From Thuidium tamariscinum (lineage: Eukaryota > Streptophyta > Bryopsida > Hypnales > Thuidiaceae): 64,000 nucleotides of DNA. Numbering within the stretch: position 1 is the stretch's first letter; the number at the start of each line of letters is the position of its first letter. Below, piece after piece: positions 11,227 to 22,469 of the stretch. The stretch lies in contig OX344749.2 of NCBI GenBank assembly GCA_947034885.2, positions 21,963,501 through 22,027,500 of the forward strand, written 5' to 3'. The translations under genes were made by a program, and so were the position numbers. The notes beneath the pieces are model-generated. The model was given only the letters and a program-made list of their open reading frames with translations, made no database searches and had not been told where the DNA came from.

Positions 11227-11904
11227 ATGGAAGCTCAAAATAATAACGAAAATGAAAGAGAAGAGTGGTCTCCTAATGAAAGAGAGGTTATGATAGCTCT
11301 TATAATGCTTTCTAAAGAACCAATAATTTCCCCCACAGGAAATAGCGGAAATGTGAGGACTTACTCCATTGTAAACAATGAAAAGAAGATAGCTATTTCC
11401 TTGGTAAATAATGAAAACAAGACAAATTTTTCCATGGTTTTTAATAAAAATGTGACAACTCTTCCTATGGTATATGATGGAAACAAGACGACTCTGCCTA
11501 CGGTAAATAATAAAAATGAGAGAATTTATCCTCTGGTGAATAATGAAAATGAGATGATTCTTCCTATGGTGAATAATGAAAATAAGAGGACTCCCTCCAT
11601 AGAAAATAATAAAAATGAGAGAATTTATCTTGTAGCAAATAATGACAATGAGATGATTCCTCCGATTGTAAATAATGAAAATGAGATAATTCTTTTTGTG
11701 GAAAATAGTGAAGATACTGGAATAAATTATGATGGTATTAAGAACCGAAAAGAAAGAAGAAAACCAGAAAAATACAAAGACCTTGAATCAAAGTCATCTT
11801 CAAAATCCTTTGAGTGTGAATGTGGTTCAACATTCAATTCAGGCCAAGGATTAGGGGGCCACAGAAAATCATGCAACCGTAGCGGGAAAATATTCAAGCT
11901 CTAA
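11227..11904 (+). CDS. Plant QxLGGH-type C2H2-like zinc-finger protein with 11-residue repeats
   Basis: Single open frame of 225 codons from ATG 11227; the frame is open six codons further up but starts there with TTG. Residues 1-40 are acidic and hold REVMIALIMLSKEP, like the short leucine-rich box of plant ZAT-type zinc-finger repressors. Then come eleven tandem 11-residue units rich in NNENE (11359-11721). The C-terminal end holds FECECGSTFNSGQGLGGHRK, a plant QALGGH-type finger. It is atypical: the first two Cys are C-x-C instead of C-x2-C, and the last ligand is Cys instead of His. A basic KNRKERRKPEK stretch before it could be a nuclear signal. The likely role is a nuclear DNA-binding regulator. 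The stop may follow a frameshift, because an open 59-codon tail continues in another frame (11883-12062). Confidence 0.7.
   Translation: MEAQNNNENEREEWSPNEREVMIALIMLSKEPIISPTGNSGNVRTYSIVNNEKKIAISLVNNENKTNFSMVFNKNVTTLPMVYDGNKTTLPTVNNKNERIYPLVNNENEMILPMVNNENKRTPSIENNKNERIYLVANNDNEMIPPIVNNENEIILFVENSEDTGINYDGIKNRKERRKPEKYKDLESKSSSKSFECECGSTFNSGQGLGGHRKSCNRSGKIFKL
11359..11721 (+). repeat. 33-bp tandem repeat inside the zinc-finger frame (11 units)
   Basis: Eleven in-frame 33-bp units encode variants of x-x-P-M-V-N-N-E-N-E-x. Units have diverged at single positions, and none breaks the frame. The array likely expanded by slippage or unequal exchange and makes a low-complexity Asn/Glu-rich linker. 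Confidence 0.85.
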
Positions 11905-12062
11905 ATACTTTTGGAAATGATGAATTAGAGCTATTTCATAAATTACAAGATATTGAGAAGAAAGAAGTGAATTGCTACAACATGCAGTTATATATGAACT
12001 CAAATCTCCTCAAGAATCACAAAAAAAATGATATGCGGTTAACCAATAAATCTGAAGAATGA
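11883..12062 (+). pseudogene. Out-of-frame 3' tail of the zinc-finger gene
   Basis: Immediately overlapping the end of the zinc-finger frame, another frame is open for 59 codons to a TGA at 12060. Its translation is charged and protein-like (GNDELELFHKLQDIEKKE...). In DNA this AT-rich an open stretch of that length without selection is unlikely but possible. A single-base indel near 11883-11904, a sequencing error, or chance could explain it. Confidence 0.4.
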
Positions 12063-12218
12063 AGATGTTGAGACAATCAATTGAATCAAATACTATAGAT
12101 TTTTCTAAATTATGGAGATCATCAATCTAATGCAATAAATTCACTTTTATTAATTATGTGATTGAAGATCATGAAAGTCATAATTTGTTTATTTTTTGAA
12201 AATTTGTAGATGTAAGGG

Positions 12219-12364
12219 TTTGTTTATACCAAAAATCTTTGGGTTGGAGCCCAAAGAAATGAAGAGCTTTGATTGGAACTTTGGATTTGTACCATAGTTG
12301 TCTTCCAATCAAAACATTCCATTTTTTGGGGCTCCAACCTAAGTTTTCTTGGTGTAAATAGATT
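12219..12364. mobile_element. Foldback MITE with ~60-bp arms
   Basis: The left arm (about 12219-12280) and right arm (about 12306-12364) are imperfect reverse complements. They share ACCAA...CTTTGGGTTGGAGCCC on the left and GGGGCTCCAACCTAAG...TTGGTGTAAA on the right, with a loop of under 30 bp between them. No coding capacity. Confidence 0.75.
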
Positions 12365-12812
12365 CTAAGAACATCTCCAATGCAATTAAGATCTTGTTGT
12401 ACAGTATTGGCATTATGCCAACTACAAACAAATTTCTATTTAAATTTGAGCCTTTATTATTGCAATTGTTATCAGGGCCTCAAATTTTGTAGCCTTGATA
12501 TGTGACCACCCAGGACTAGCTAATTTGGAAAATGAGAAGGGCTTGCAAATTGTCCCTTTAGAGAATAATCATTATTGTCATTGCCTTTCAACCATTGGTA
12601 TGTATGCTAATGAATTCAACCTTCCCTTGTTACTATTAAAAGTCTTTTTTTTAATAGAGATTATGTTTTCTTTCTTTCTTTTTATAATACAAAAAGTCCA
12701 TTTGCATTGGATTATTTTGTTCATAGAAAAAATTGAATGTTGATCAAGTCAAATGGACCTCCATTTGTTGTTATAGGGCTTGTATACCGAAGATGCATTG
12801 TAGATGCTCTAA
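12365..12812. mobile_element. hAT-like MITE (about 448 bp)
   Basis: The left end reads AAGAACATCTCCAATGCAA, and the reverse complement of the right end reads TAGAGCATCTACAATGCATC. These match the 'GAGCATCTCCAATG' ends common to plant hAT-type MITEs. I could not define a clean 8-bp target duplication. The 82-codon open frame inside is non-coding low-complexity sequence. Confidence 0.6.
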
Positions 12813-12814
12813 CA

Positions 12815-13940
12815 TACTTAATTAGATTGTTTTGTATATTGATTGAATAAAAATTATTTATATTAAATTTGATAAAATATATATGTCATATTAGATAGTT
12901 ATATAGTGCGTATTTTTTTAGTCTATTATTTATAAATCCAGTGAAAGTCCAAAAGTTGCAAATATTAATCTATAAGTTGTAGACTAATCTACTTAAAAGT
13001 AGGGCAAATGCACAATACGCTAAATCAATATGGTTTGTCACAATCCTTATTTCAGTAGGATTTTTCAAATTTCTTTGAATTAAAATATATAGTAATTGTG
13101 GAACATAGAAAAAGACACATATTATTGTTGAACAACTTGGTGATCCATAAAATACAAAAAAGGTTATTGCAAAATTGTTCATATCCTATTTATAAAGGAC
13201 CTTGAAATGTACTCTTTACATATTTAAAATCAACTTTATACAAATCTATCTTTTCAAAATAATATAATAAATATTTCTAAAGGTATTCTAACTTTCAATA
13301 GAGCTCATTTTCATTATGATCAATTCTACAATTTATTGAAATAAACAAAATTTGATGTCATCTTTGAAGTTTTACTATATAAATATACAAAAGAAATTTT
13401 AATTAAACTTCTTCATTTTTTGCTTTAACACACAATAAAGAAATCATAGAAAAACAAATTAAAAAAATTTAGAGGTCATATGAAAAAAAATGAAATGGAC
13501 TTTTATAGATGGAGTTTACATTTGCCGAGTACTTTTGTTTAAAAAAAGAAAAAGAAAAAACTTTAAATTAGAGACTAATCACCTTTAAGCTAATCAATTT
13601 CTTAAAGTATATTTTCAAAAAAATAGATTTAGAGATAAATGATGGACTTTAGGATATACGATATTAGAAAATATTAAAGTTAAATAATAATTTTTATAAA
13701 AAGATGGACAATTCTTGGTAACTGAAATAAAAATTGACCATTTTACCAATAATTCAAGGTTTTTATAGAATAAGATTAAATCATAAGCCTCTATTTGGAA
13801 AATTTACCATTATGAGAGATTTTAATAAGGCTTGTTGTGTGTATTATTGTAAATTCACATTGATATTGTATTGTTTAAATTCATTGGTATTCTATATTAG
13901 TCATATATATATAGAGAGAGAGATTATACACATTATATTA
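12815..13940. other. AT-rich intergenic DNA, no gene seen
   Basis: Low-complexity AT-rich DNA. A short AG microsatellite (atatatatagagagagag) is at about 13905-13922. No supported feature otherwise. Confidence 0.5.
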
Positions 13941-13942
13941 AC

Positions 13943-14480
13943 CTCTAAAGGTCCAAACACCATTTTTTGGCAATATAACAATTTTGGGCAACTCACCATG
14001 GATGGATTTTTTTTTAAAAATTTCACACAATATATGTTGAAGGAGTAGCTTTTAGGTGCAAAATGGTTAAAAAGTTATTGCATCATATGTACTTGTCATC
14101 ATTCAATGGTCAACTTGTAAAACTTCTCTTAAAGTCACTTTTTCAAGATTCAAGAATTCAAAATTGATTCTCTAGAGCTATATGTATGTGGGAGGCTTTG
14201 AATCATTTGATTTTAATTTATGAGATGAAAGTTATGAAGAGTCTTAGTTTGTGGATAGGTATGAAGTCTATGAAAATCATACCTACCTACAAAATGTTAA
14301 AACATTCTAAAAACATTTTGTTACAAGGTATAAACATGAAACTTCTTAGTGGGAATATTATTTTTTTTTCAATTGGATGCCTAGATAAAAAATTATGCTA
14401 TCTTTAAATTTTGAGGCAACTTTGAATAGTATATATAAAACTCCAATAATTTCGAAGTTTGGTAAGTATGTAATTTAGAT
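13943..14480 (+). mobile_element. TTAA-type element, family B, truncated copy
   Basis: Begins TTAACCTCTAAAGGTCCAAA followed by TTTTTTGGCAATATA, closely matching the left end of the elements at 10051 and 56684. The matching right end is missing and similarity fades before the next MITE at 14491. Confidence 0.6.
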
Positions 14481-14490
14481 GATACTAGAT

Positions 14491-14798
14491 GTAAGGTAGG
14501 TGGCTCAGAAACCGTCCCTTTAAGAGCTGATTCGCAATTTGGGAGACCTTAAAGCACTTTAAACAGTTTTCAGTAAATTTTCCTAGGAAGAATGATGGAA
14601 TTGGCATCCAACCCAAGTTGTTTCATATTTTTTGGACCTTCATGGAATTAGTTATGAATTTTTGAAGTTGAAAACACAGTGGTTTCTAAAAGCGACCCCC
14701 TCCTGAAATGTACACTTCTGGTACATGTTAGAGGCAAAATCTACCAGATCGCTTTCAGAGACAGGGTCTGAATTCGAGCCACCTACCTTATATGTAAA
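14491..14798 (-). mobile_element. MITE family A, copy in reverse orientation (about 305 bp)
   Basis: Bounded by inverted repeats TAAGGTAGGTGGCTCAGAA and TTCGAGCCACCTACCTTA. The interior (GGCATCCAACCCAAGTTGTT, TTCATATTTTTT, TTAGTTATGAATTTTTGAAG) is the reverse complement of the interiors at 20748 and 32236. Non-coding. Confidence 0.8.
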
Positions 14799-14799
14799 A

Positions 14800-17274
14800 A
14801 AATCTCACTTTAGGAGGAAAAGAAAATTGATGGCCCTATCAAGCAAGATAACAAGCAAGATTAAAAAAAAATTCTAACTTCAAACATTATAGTATTTCAA
14901 TAATTTGTGTGGTCAATTTTTTTATTTTAAATTCCATACATTTTCACAATAGTCCTATACAAATTTGTACAATTGAATTCCTTGAATTTTTTTTTACAAT
15001 TTTATAATTTTTAATTAAATTTTCAATTTCAGTTTTTTTCTTTATTGCTTTAAAAATTTTCATTTTTCACAATTTGCATCCAAAGTGTTACTCAATCCTT
15101 TACAATTTCACCACATCGTTTAAGAAGTATTAAATTTTGAAAATTGACATACATTTGTAACATGATTTCAATATTTTCACATAATAGTTACTTCAATGTT
15201 ACTTTTAGTTGGACAAATTTTGATCCCAAATTTGATACTCAAACCTAGAAGACTTGTATTGAGAATGATGTTGTATATACGCAATACAATCTTAGACTGA
15301 GTTTCTTATTTCATCGCTTTGGACAATACTTAAACCATAAAACTCTTCAAATCCATGAAATAGACATAGTTGAAATACAAAATATAGATAATAATTCATT
15401 TATTCATTAAAATGTCCATTATTTATTGAAGATGGAATGATTTCAATCAAAGATTTTGTAGAGGTTAATGTAACAATTTTATCCATTACAAAAGATAAAA
15501 TATATTATTCAATTATTCCCTCAAAGCATCTAACTACTTTTGAATGATAAATTGCTTCCCAAAATTCATAGTGTATTTACGTCACTACATTTTTCTTTTA
15601 TAATGCTAAAATACAAAGTCTTATTTTTTTATAAATTAGATAGAATCATTTTGCTTTGAAATTTTACATGAAGAGACTCTATTCAATGTTGAAGTTCCTA
15701 GAATTCTTTTGCAAAAGAAATGAGGGTTATAGAACTTAAAAGTACAACAATGTTACATTGTCAAATTCTACATGGCCTTGAAAAAAATATTGTAATCTAT
15801 TTTAGAATTTTATTTTCACATTTAAATTAACCTCATACCTTGATTTTTATATATATGACCTTAACACTATTGTAATCAAGATCCTATAGTCATAATGGAA
15901 AAAAAAAATTAATAGTTTTTTTTAAGAAAATACTATTTTTTGCCAAAAAATTTAGGAATTAAATTACAAGAATTGTCATACAAATGAAAAAGGATTTTAA
16001 GCTCAAAGTTCATTGTACACTTTGCTATAGACATCAAGATCATGGTTAATCTTGGAGTGCGTTGACATCCAATTTCTAGACAATGAAAAAATTCAAAATT
16101 ACTTTTTTGTCTTATTATTGTTTAGATGGAAGTCATCCTAATTTTTAGAAGTTTTTTACAAAGTTTTTATTCTATCCAAGGATTAGATTTGGTATTATTA
16201 TAGTACATAATCTTCTAAAATTTCAAATGTAGAAGTATATCAAGTGGTTGACCAAGTCAACATTAGTTCAAAACCAAATTTGCAAAAATTTCAAAGAATC
16301 ACTATATGAAGAGAACCTCATTTCAAACCCCCTCCAACAAGTTTTATTTGAAAAATGACAATATTTTTTCTTGTAATTGAATTTTGAAGGGATTTTGAAT
16401 TTTTAATATTTCCTTTCAAAATTTATAGAAAAATATAGGTGAAAATATTGGGAAATTTAATCATACAGATGGAATCTAAAATTCAATTTACAACTTTTGT
16501 TTGTATCACAATCCCAAAATATTCTTCTAAATAGTACTTTAAAATGATTTTTCCCAAAACATCAATTTTGAACATGATATCAAACTTTCTAAAATGAAAT
16601 CAAGATTAACTTTTTTAATATTAGGGTTACCTCATAAGTTGCATCCTAGATTTCATCTTGATTTTTATTTTTGCCAAATAAACTATTGTATTTGATTATT
16701 TAATGGAATAGATAATACTTTCATAAACCATGTACAAATGTACAATCTCAAATCTTAAATCAAAATAAGCATTCGAAATGTAAATTTTTGCTTATAGACC
16801 AAAATTATATGACAAAGGATCAATATCTCTATACAATCTTACCAATGTAACATTCATTGTTTGCATGTAATATAAGATGTTATTGCATTGTAAACTTCTT
16901 GAAGATATGAATAATAAATTTATCACTTTGACAATATGTACTATTCAAAACATATTTTGGCAAATAATAAATACCACATGCTTATATTGGATTATTTTGT
17001 TTCAATGCATTTTAATGATAAAGGCACAATACAAAGCAATATAAATAGTTGATTGGATAAAGTTATAACCAATATTTGCCACCACGTCACTGCAATGATA
17101 TATCCTCTTAGTAAGGATGCAAAATTAGTCTCACTACTTTAATCTTCTTTGCCGAATGATCTTTGTAGTATGAACAAGCATAGAAGTCCGGAAAAATGCT
17201 TTCTCAGATGCACTTCGATTTTTTAGGTGCCTTATAATAATTTATGTTTATGTTCAATTACATCCCTAATTAAT

Positions 17275-17305
<31 letters not shown>

Positions 17306-17960
17306 TTTAATTGAAGAAATTCACGTAGGATTTTTGCAAAATTTCAAAGATTCAAGAGGCACACCTTCAGAAATCCCCTCAATCTTTTAGGAGCTTTCAA
17401 AAAAAATATGCTTCACCCGAAAGAATCTCGCGGTTGAATTGCATCCCAAAATGTGGGACTCCTGAAGGATTGCCTGATCGCCTCACTAATTTACATGCCT
17501 TCAAGCTTCAAATCGTCATCAAAATATGGATTTCATCCATTGAACAATAAAAACCTATCTGATCTTTGAGGTGACAGGTCTGTCACACAACAAGTTAGGC
17601 AGTCTCATTGACAAAATATGCACAATTTACAGTTAGACTACCAAGACCCTTCACAATTGTTTGAGATTCACTTACCAAATACTACTGACACATGAGGCCA
17701 TTTGGCACACCCCAAACGTACTTTCACCTTAAATAGTTGCAGCACCCTTCCTCTAGATCAAAAGGTTTCTGCAAGAGGTCAGAAAAACAGCTAGAGAACT
17801 CAGTGCCCATGTCCCCAAATTCCAAGCTCTTCTATTCAGTAAGCAAATAACTCCTCACAACAGCAACAATTTCACACGATTGCCACGGAAGTATGGTAAA
17901 TTGATGAGTAACGAAAAAGATTCTGCAGCATATATACATACTCCAGCTAGAGAATCAGAG
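14800..17960. other. AT-rich intergenic DNA, no gene seen
   Basis: About 3 kb of very AT-rich DNA with no open frame of note and no clear element ends. It contains an (AC)n microsatellite, listed separately. G+C rises from about 17.4 kb towards the gene at 18.36 kb. Confidence 0.5.
17277..17305. repeat. (AC)14 microsatellite
   Basis: An uninterrupted run of 14 AC dinucleotides; likely length-variable between individuals. Confidence 0.95.
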
Positions 17961-17962
17961 CT

Positions 17963-18012
17963 AGAGATTGGGTTCCGAGATTGAGTTCCGAGATTGAGTT
18001 CCGAGATTAATT
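17963..18012. repeat. 13-bp tandem repeat, 3-4 units
   Basis: The unit GAGATTGAGTTCC is repeated about three and a half times with one variant (GAGATTGGGTTCC). It lies downstream of the membrane-protein gene. Confidence 0.85.
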
Positions 18013-18355
18013 ACCTTGCAACTCTAGAATCATGCAGCAAGGTTGCGCAGCCAATGTGAAGAATATGCTTGCACTTGCCGATTCTAAGTTAGTGCAACAC
18101 GGGGAGATCATGTTCTCTTCCATTGTATGTGACGGAGGAGCCGCCTACCTGAGAGCAAGACATAACTTCACATAGATCTGCCATGCATAAGCTGCCACCA
18201 AGCCTGAAGTCCAAGGAACAGAGATATATGAGAAGAACTGATGGTCTTCAAAGCCGGCCTGTGTGGCTGTGCCTCGATCAGTGGTAAGAGACAGACCGGC
18301 AACTCATCCGGCCGTCCAGCCAAATTCGATCAGCGCTGCCTGTCAACTAGGCTAA

Positions 18356-20011
18356 CTATCTACGAGTTTGAGATGTATCATCTTTTGCTCCTGTCACAAG
18401 TACATCTGAAATATCAGCAGCAGAAGCTGATCCGTGAGGCTTGGCCTTTGCAAGGAAGCTTGGAATGCTGTCTCCAGGCATCATCACGGAAAGATTTGTC
18501 TCCTGCAATTCAAATCCAGAATGGCCCCAACCTCGTTCATTCACACGCATGTATTGAACTCCAGAGATTGCACCAGTGTATTTAAGTGACACTTACCAAG
18601 ATTAACTTCACTCACAAGAGGGACAATACAAAAGGTTGGAGCATAAGCCACTGCATGCAATTGGAAACGGTGTTAGCCAAGCTTTGATAGGGTGCTAAGT
18701 GAGGCGACAGAATTTTACGTAAGATAAGCTGCAACTCCACCTTGCAGTCCCTGAGGAAACCGAGACTTGGTGGGCCAATTCAGCCTTTGCACTTTGTCTT
18801 ATAATAATGAAACTCTTTCATGGAGCAACTTACTCTCGTACACAATTTGTTAACCACAACTCTTTTTTTGTCACCACCACATACACGGCACAATATTGCG
18901 GTTGGAAAAGAAGACTCTTGGGAGGGTCAATAGACATAATCCATGTCCTTTCTTGCATTCTCAGAGGTTCATAAATCTTTTAAGAGTGGAGGTCCTAATT
19001 TAGTCAGAAGGAGAAATCAATTTTGTATCCAATAACCATCTCCAACACTCCAACCTCCCAACCCTAGTACGGCAGTACCTTCATTTTATAAGTACGAGTC
19101 ATCGTCATTTAGAAAGCTACGAAGTTAGGTTTCGCATAGAATTATAATAAAAGGTTGAGATCATCAACCAAAAAAATTTGAACCCTCCACAACTTCTTCC
19201 AAATGGTGTCAATTAGCGCATTATTGATTGTGTTCAAGTCCTCTTTCATTCGCCAGCAATGACGTATATGAATCTGAGCAGGCTCATACACAATAGGTAC
19301 TATATTCATCAAGAAAAGAGAAGATTTATTTGGATGTCCCTTCGGTAATCAAAACAATTGGTACTTAGCCTCTCAGTTGCAAGTGTCTATTACACGGCAT
19401 ATCATCAGATCGACTTCCAATCTCACCAGTACGTCGCAGGAGTTGGAAGGATTGGACCAAAATGAATTGTTCTCTGCAATTTTCCGCGAAAGGTTATTCG
19501 TATCTTCAAGTTTAACTCCACGGTGCTCACTTTGGCAATTAGGAGCATTTCAAAGCGTCATTCTTCAGCATATACAAGCAGAAATTCCGAGAGAAGTAAA
19601 GACCTCCGACCTAAGTTTTCGCAAACGCCATTAACAACGTACAGCAGCAATGCAAGCAACTCACAGCAGCATTTCCAGGCCGCAGAAACTAATGAACATC
19701 CCATGAAAGAAAAATTAAAGAAACCCTACCTGCTTGATCTTTTTCCCGCCGCGAGTTATCCTCTCGTGAGCGCCATGCAACCCCGCATTGCCGCGGCTTA
19801 CCCGTCGCGCTGCGTTTCGGGCCTGCAGGCGCAATCGCCACTCCAAATGATAGCAGCAGCAAACAAGCGCCACGATGCTCACGGCCATGAACACGGCCAG
19901 CACGATCCCGAGGTAGAAGTTCAGCCGATGCGAGTGACGCGAAACAGGGGACGACAGGGGCGGGTGGTGGTGGTGCTCCGGCAGCCATCGGTTCACTACA
20001 TGTGAAACCAT
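18356..20011 (-). CDS. Small single-pass membrane protein, plant 'hydroxyproline-rich glycoprotein' (At5g65660-like) family
   Basis: Two coding exons on the minus strand: 19730-20011 and 18356-18502, joined by a 1227-bp intron. The donor is AAGCAG/GTAGGG, the acceptor TTGAATTGCAG/GAG, phase 0. The 142-residue product has a His/Pro-rich N-terminus (about 12-30), one hydrophobic segment (about 33-54, FYLGIVLAVFMAVSIVALV), then CCCYH, a basic stretch and LSVMMPGDSIPSFLA. Hydrophobic segment, CCYH and xMPGDxxPxF together are, from memory, the signature of a plant family called hydroxyproline-rich glycoprotein-like, function unknown. Start: ATG at 20011; the frame is open 13 codons further up, but without ATG. 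Overlapping frames reading MAAGAPPPPAP are shadows. The intron position between the two conserved blocks supports the model. Confidence 0.8.
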
Positions 20012-20745
20012 ACTATCATATAGTCCAAATGAAATTTCAAACTCTATCACCGGAAGCAGATATTCAAAATCCTGGCCATTTCATCGTCAATCCATTGATC
20101 TGTGCCTGTATAATTGAACTCGACTACTCCAATGTCCCTACCAATCCACCATCCCTGCATCCTCTCCGGCCATGGCTTGGATACTCATGCGTACTCTTCC
20201 CTAAGGCTCGGATCCCTCCTACCAACCAAAAGTGCAGCACCGATCGCATCCCAGACGCTGCAGCCATTCTGACAATTGCAAGGCGATCCAAAATGTGGGA
20301 ACCCTTGGAGCAATGTCGACGTCCCAACATTGATCGATACTGTTACGCGGATTACCAGCAACCCTAGTCCGTCACAGACTGTTGGATCGGAATGGACACA
20401 ACGAAACCTATAAAGCACTCAAACTACTGACCCAAGTCGATCCCAGCCTATACGAACTGCAGAATTGAAACATGCAGCGCAGCATTGTGTCACGGATAGG
20501 GATCTAAGCGCCTGACAAAAAAGAGTTCTCCGTGAACTTGCAAATGCCCGCAGTTCCGCAACACGATCTCCGTCGTCCACGAAAGGATCAAGAGCAACTG
20601 CTGCAGCTGGCCATGCCAGAGAAACAGAGAACAGACACTCGTGAGTGAGCCAATGGCCGACAATCATGAGAATCAAACAGTTTTGCAAGTGGGCTCGCCG
20701 TTTGCGTGGAATGTCGGGCATCTCCACCGCTAAGAGCAACCTGAA
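20012..20745 (-). promoter_or_regulatory. GC-richer upstream region of the membrane-protein gene
   Basis: About 730 bp of near 50% G+C, far above the surrounding repeats, directly upstream of the ATG at 20011. It probably holds the 5' untranslated region and promoter. Several overlapping open frames on both strands look like chance in GC-rich DNA. It ends abruptly at a MITE. Confidence 0.4.
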
Positions 20746-20747
20746 TC

Positions 20748-21186
20748 ACTAAGGGAGGAGGCTCGAAAACCGCTCAGGCTCCAAAACCGCTCACCTTCCA
20801 AAATGTATATTTATGCTACATGATGCTTTTTTATTTTTACAGTAATGTATAAACAGTGAACATTTGAAGGGGAGGATGGTTTTGGAGCCCTATGCCATAT
20901 TGACTTCAAAAATTCATAACTAATTTTACAAAGCTTCAAAAAATATGAAATGACTTGGGTTAGATGCCTATTCAAGCTATCTTTCTAGAAGAGTTCACTG
21001 AAAAACATTTTAAGATGTTTCACCTGCCCAAAATTTTGTTCCAGCCCTTAGATGGTCGGTTTATGGACCTCCTCCCTTATCTTAACCCTGAACTACCGCC
21101 AGCGTCATTCTGTGGCATTTGGATGACAGTACAGGGTCGTAAGAAGAAATTAGAAGAAGTTTATAAATCCACTTTTTTTTTATGAT
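20748..21186 (+). mobile_element. MITE family A, copy 3
   Basis: Begins AAGGGAGGAGGCTCGAAAAC and ends TATGGACCTCCTCCCTTA, giving inverted termini. The interior shares GAGCCCTATGCCAT, CAAAAATTCATAACTAA and GACTTGGGTTAGATG with the copies at 14491 and 32236. The open frame at 20964-21185 is repeat sequence. Confidence 0.8.
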
Positions 21187-21247
21187 CTTTCATGTTGAGT
21201 TACAAAGAGTATTCAATTGAGTTTTTAGTCTAACTAATGTTTGTTTT

Positions 21248-21452
21248 TGTTGAGAACCATAGTGTAAACACTCCCCACAGAGCATGGTGGATTAGTCAAC
21301 AAAGTATTTCTTAGCCAATAGGGAGAGAGTACTATTGATCATTTCTCTCCCTTTGTATATACTTCTATTCTTCAATGTTAACATGTGTATTTTTCTCTTG
21401 AATTCTTTGGTGTTTGTATTTTGAGCTTTTGTTTCATTTATTATACTCAACA
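21248..21452 (+). mobile_element. Copia-type LTR (205 bp), solo or truncated element
   Basis: Starts TGTTGAGAACC and ends ATACTCAACA, so the TGTTGAG/CTCAACA termini are inverted as in LTRs. Immediately downstream is a primer-binding-site-like sequence, TGTTATCAGCACGCTC (21453-21468). That places the LTR on the 5' side in plus orientation. No gag, protease, reverse transcriptase or second LTR is visible within the next kilobases; only a pyrimidine-rich stretch and a MITE follow. Confidence 0.8.
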
Positions 21453-21468
21453 TGTTATCAGCACGCTC
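21453..21468 (+). other. Primer-binding-site-like sequence after the LTR
   Basis: TGTTATCAGCACGCTC directly abuts the CA end of the LTR, as expected of a retrotransposon primer-binding site. It resembles the 'TTATCAGCACG' form seen in some plant copia elements. Confidence 0.65.
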
Positions 21469-21559
21469 TTACAATTTCATTAGAAATTATTCTCACACTC
21501 TAGTTTTAAGCTTTTTTCTAAGAGACTTCCGATTTAGAATTTATTTTGAAGGAGGTTTT

Positions 21560-22460
21560 TGCAAACCCCCACCTCCCCACCTCCATTGCTCTCTGTTACT
21601 GTGTCCAAACTGTCCTTCTCTAGACCTCCCTCCCCACTCCAAGCCATCTCTTCTCTCCTACCCTTCCTCCAGACTCCCCCCCAGTGACCTCAGTCTCAGG
21701 TCTCAATCTCAAGTCTTAGTTTCAAGTCTCAACCCCACACTGGGGGTTCACGGCTCCTTAGAAAAACTCAATTTCTCAGGGAAACCCAAGTTGGTGAGAT
21801 TTTTCGGGAGCCAATGAAAACTGCCGTAGAATGGAGGAGCCGTGACACCCCTTTCTGCTCTTCGCAACGATTCCTCAAGAATTTCTGGCTTGCACAGCTG
21901 GGTTGGGAGCTCTGATACTTGTGCCAAGTCGAGGGCTTCAAGAAATTCTTCAAGAAATTTTTCAAAAACGCCATTTCTTCACCCGCGGAGGAGAAGAAAC
22001 GGCACTCCATTTTCTCTGAGAATTTCACGTCCACTTTTCGTTCCCGGTGCACCACGCACTCCATTTTCTCACAGAATTTTGAGGACTTCGGAAGTGCTAT
22101 GACCATACTTTCTATTTCCTGATCCCCTCTCTTTGGACCCACCCTCCCCATCTGGACTCCCCTCTCCTGACTCCCCTTCCCATCTGCATCCTCTCTCCCC
22201 ATCTGCCTCCTTCCAAACCCTTATTCCCAAGGTCCAAGCTCACACAAAATTTTAATTTTTTAATTTTTTAATTTTTTAATTTTTAATAATTTTTCTTATT
22301 AATTTATTTTTTAAGATATAAATATTATCATTATCTTTATCTTTATTTCTATCCTTGTCTTTATCCTTATCTATATTTTCTTTTACCTTATTATTATTTT
22401 TTTCATTTTTTCATTTTTACTTTACTTTATCTTTATCTTTATTTCATCTCTATCTTTATC
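21560..22460 (+). repeat. Pyrimidine-rich tract interrupted by a MITE
   Basis: 21560-21740 and 22110-22215 are strongly C/T-rich on the plus strand (ccacctccccacctcc-type); 22326-22460 continues as TTTATC-type repeats. The family G MITE (21742-22110) splits the tract. No coding evidence. Confidence 0.6.
21742..22110 (+). mobile_element. MITE family G, copy 1 (diverged ends)
   Basis: Inverted copy of 48407-48772 over essentially its whole length, including CTCAATTTCTCAGG, AAAACTGCCGTAGAATGGAG and TCGCAACGATTCC. The ends are less well preserved here. Open frames on both strands, including one of 144 codons on the minus strand, are repeat-borne and also appear in broken form in the other copy. 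Confidence 0.8.
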
Positions 22461-22469
22461 TTCTATTCA

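Noticed and set aside
19689-19988. Frame beginning MAAGAPPPPAPVVP on the minus strand
   Set aside because: It is a shadow: the overlapping frame carries the membrane segment, the CCYH motif and the correct splice phase.
21768-22202. 144-codon minus-strand frame
   Set aside because: It covers a MITE that also exists at 48407-48772 with the frame broken; no domain.
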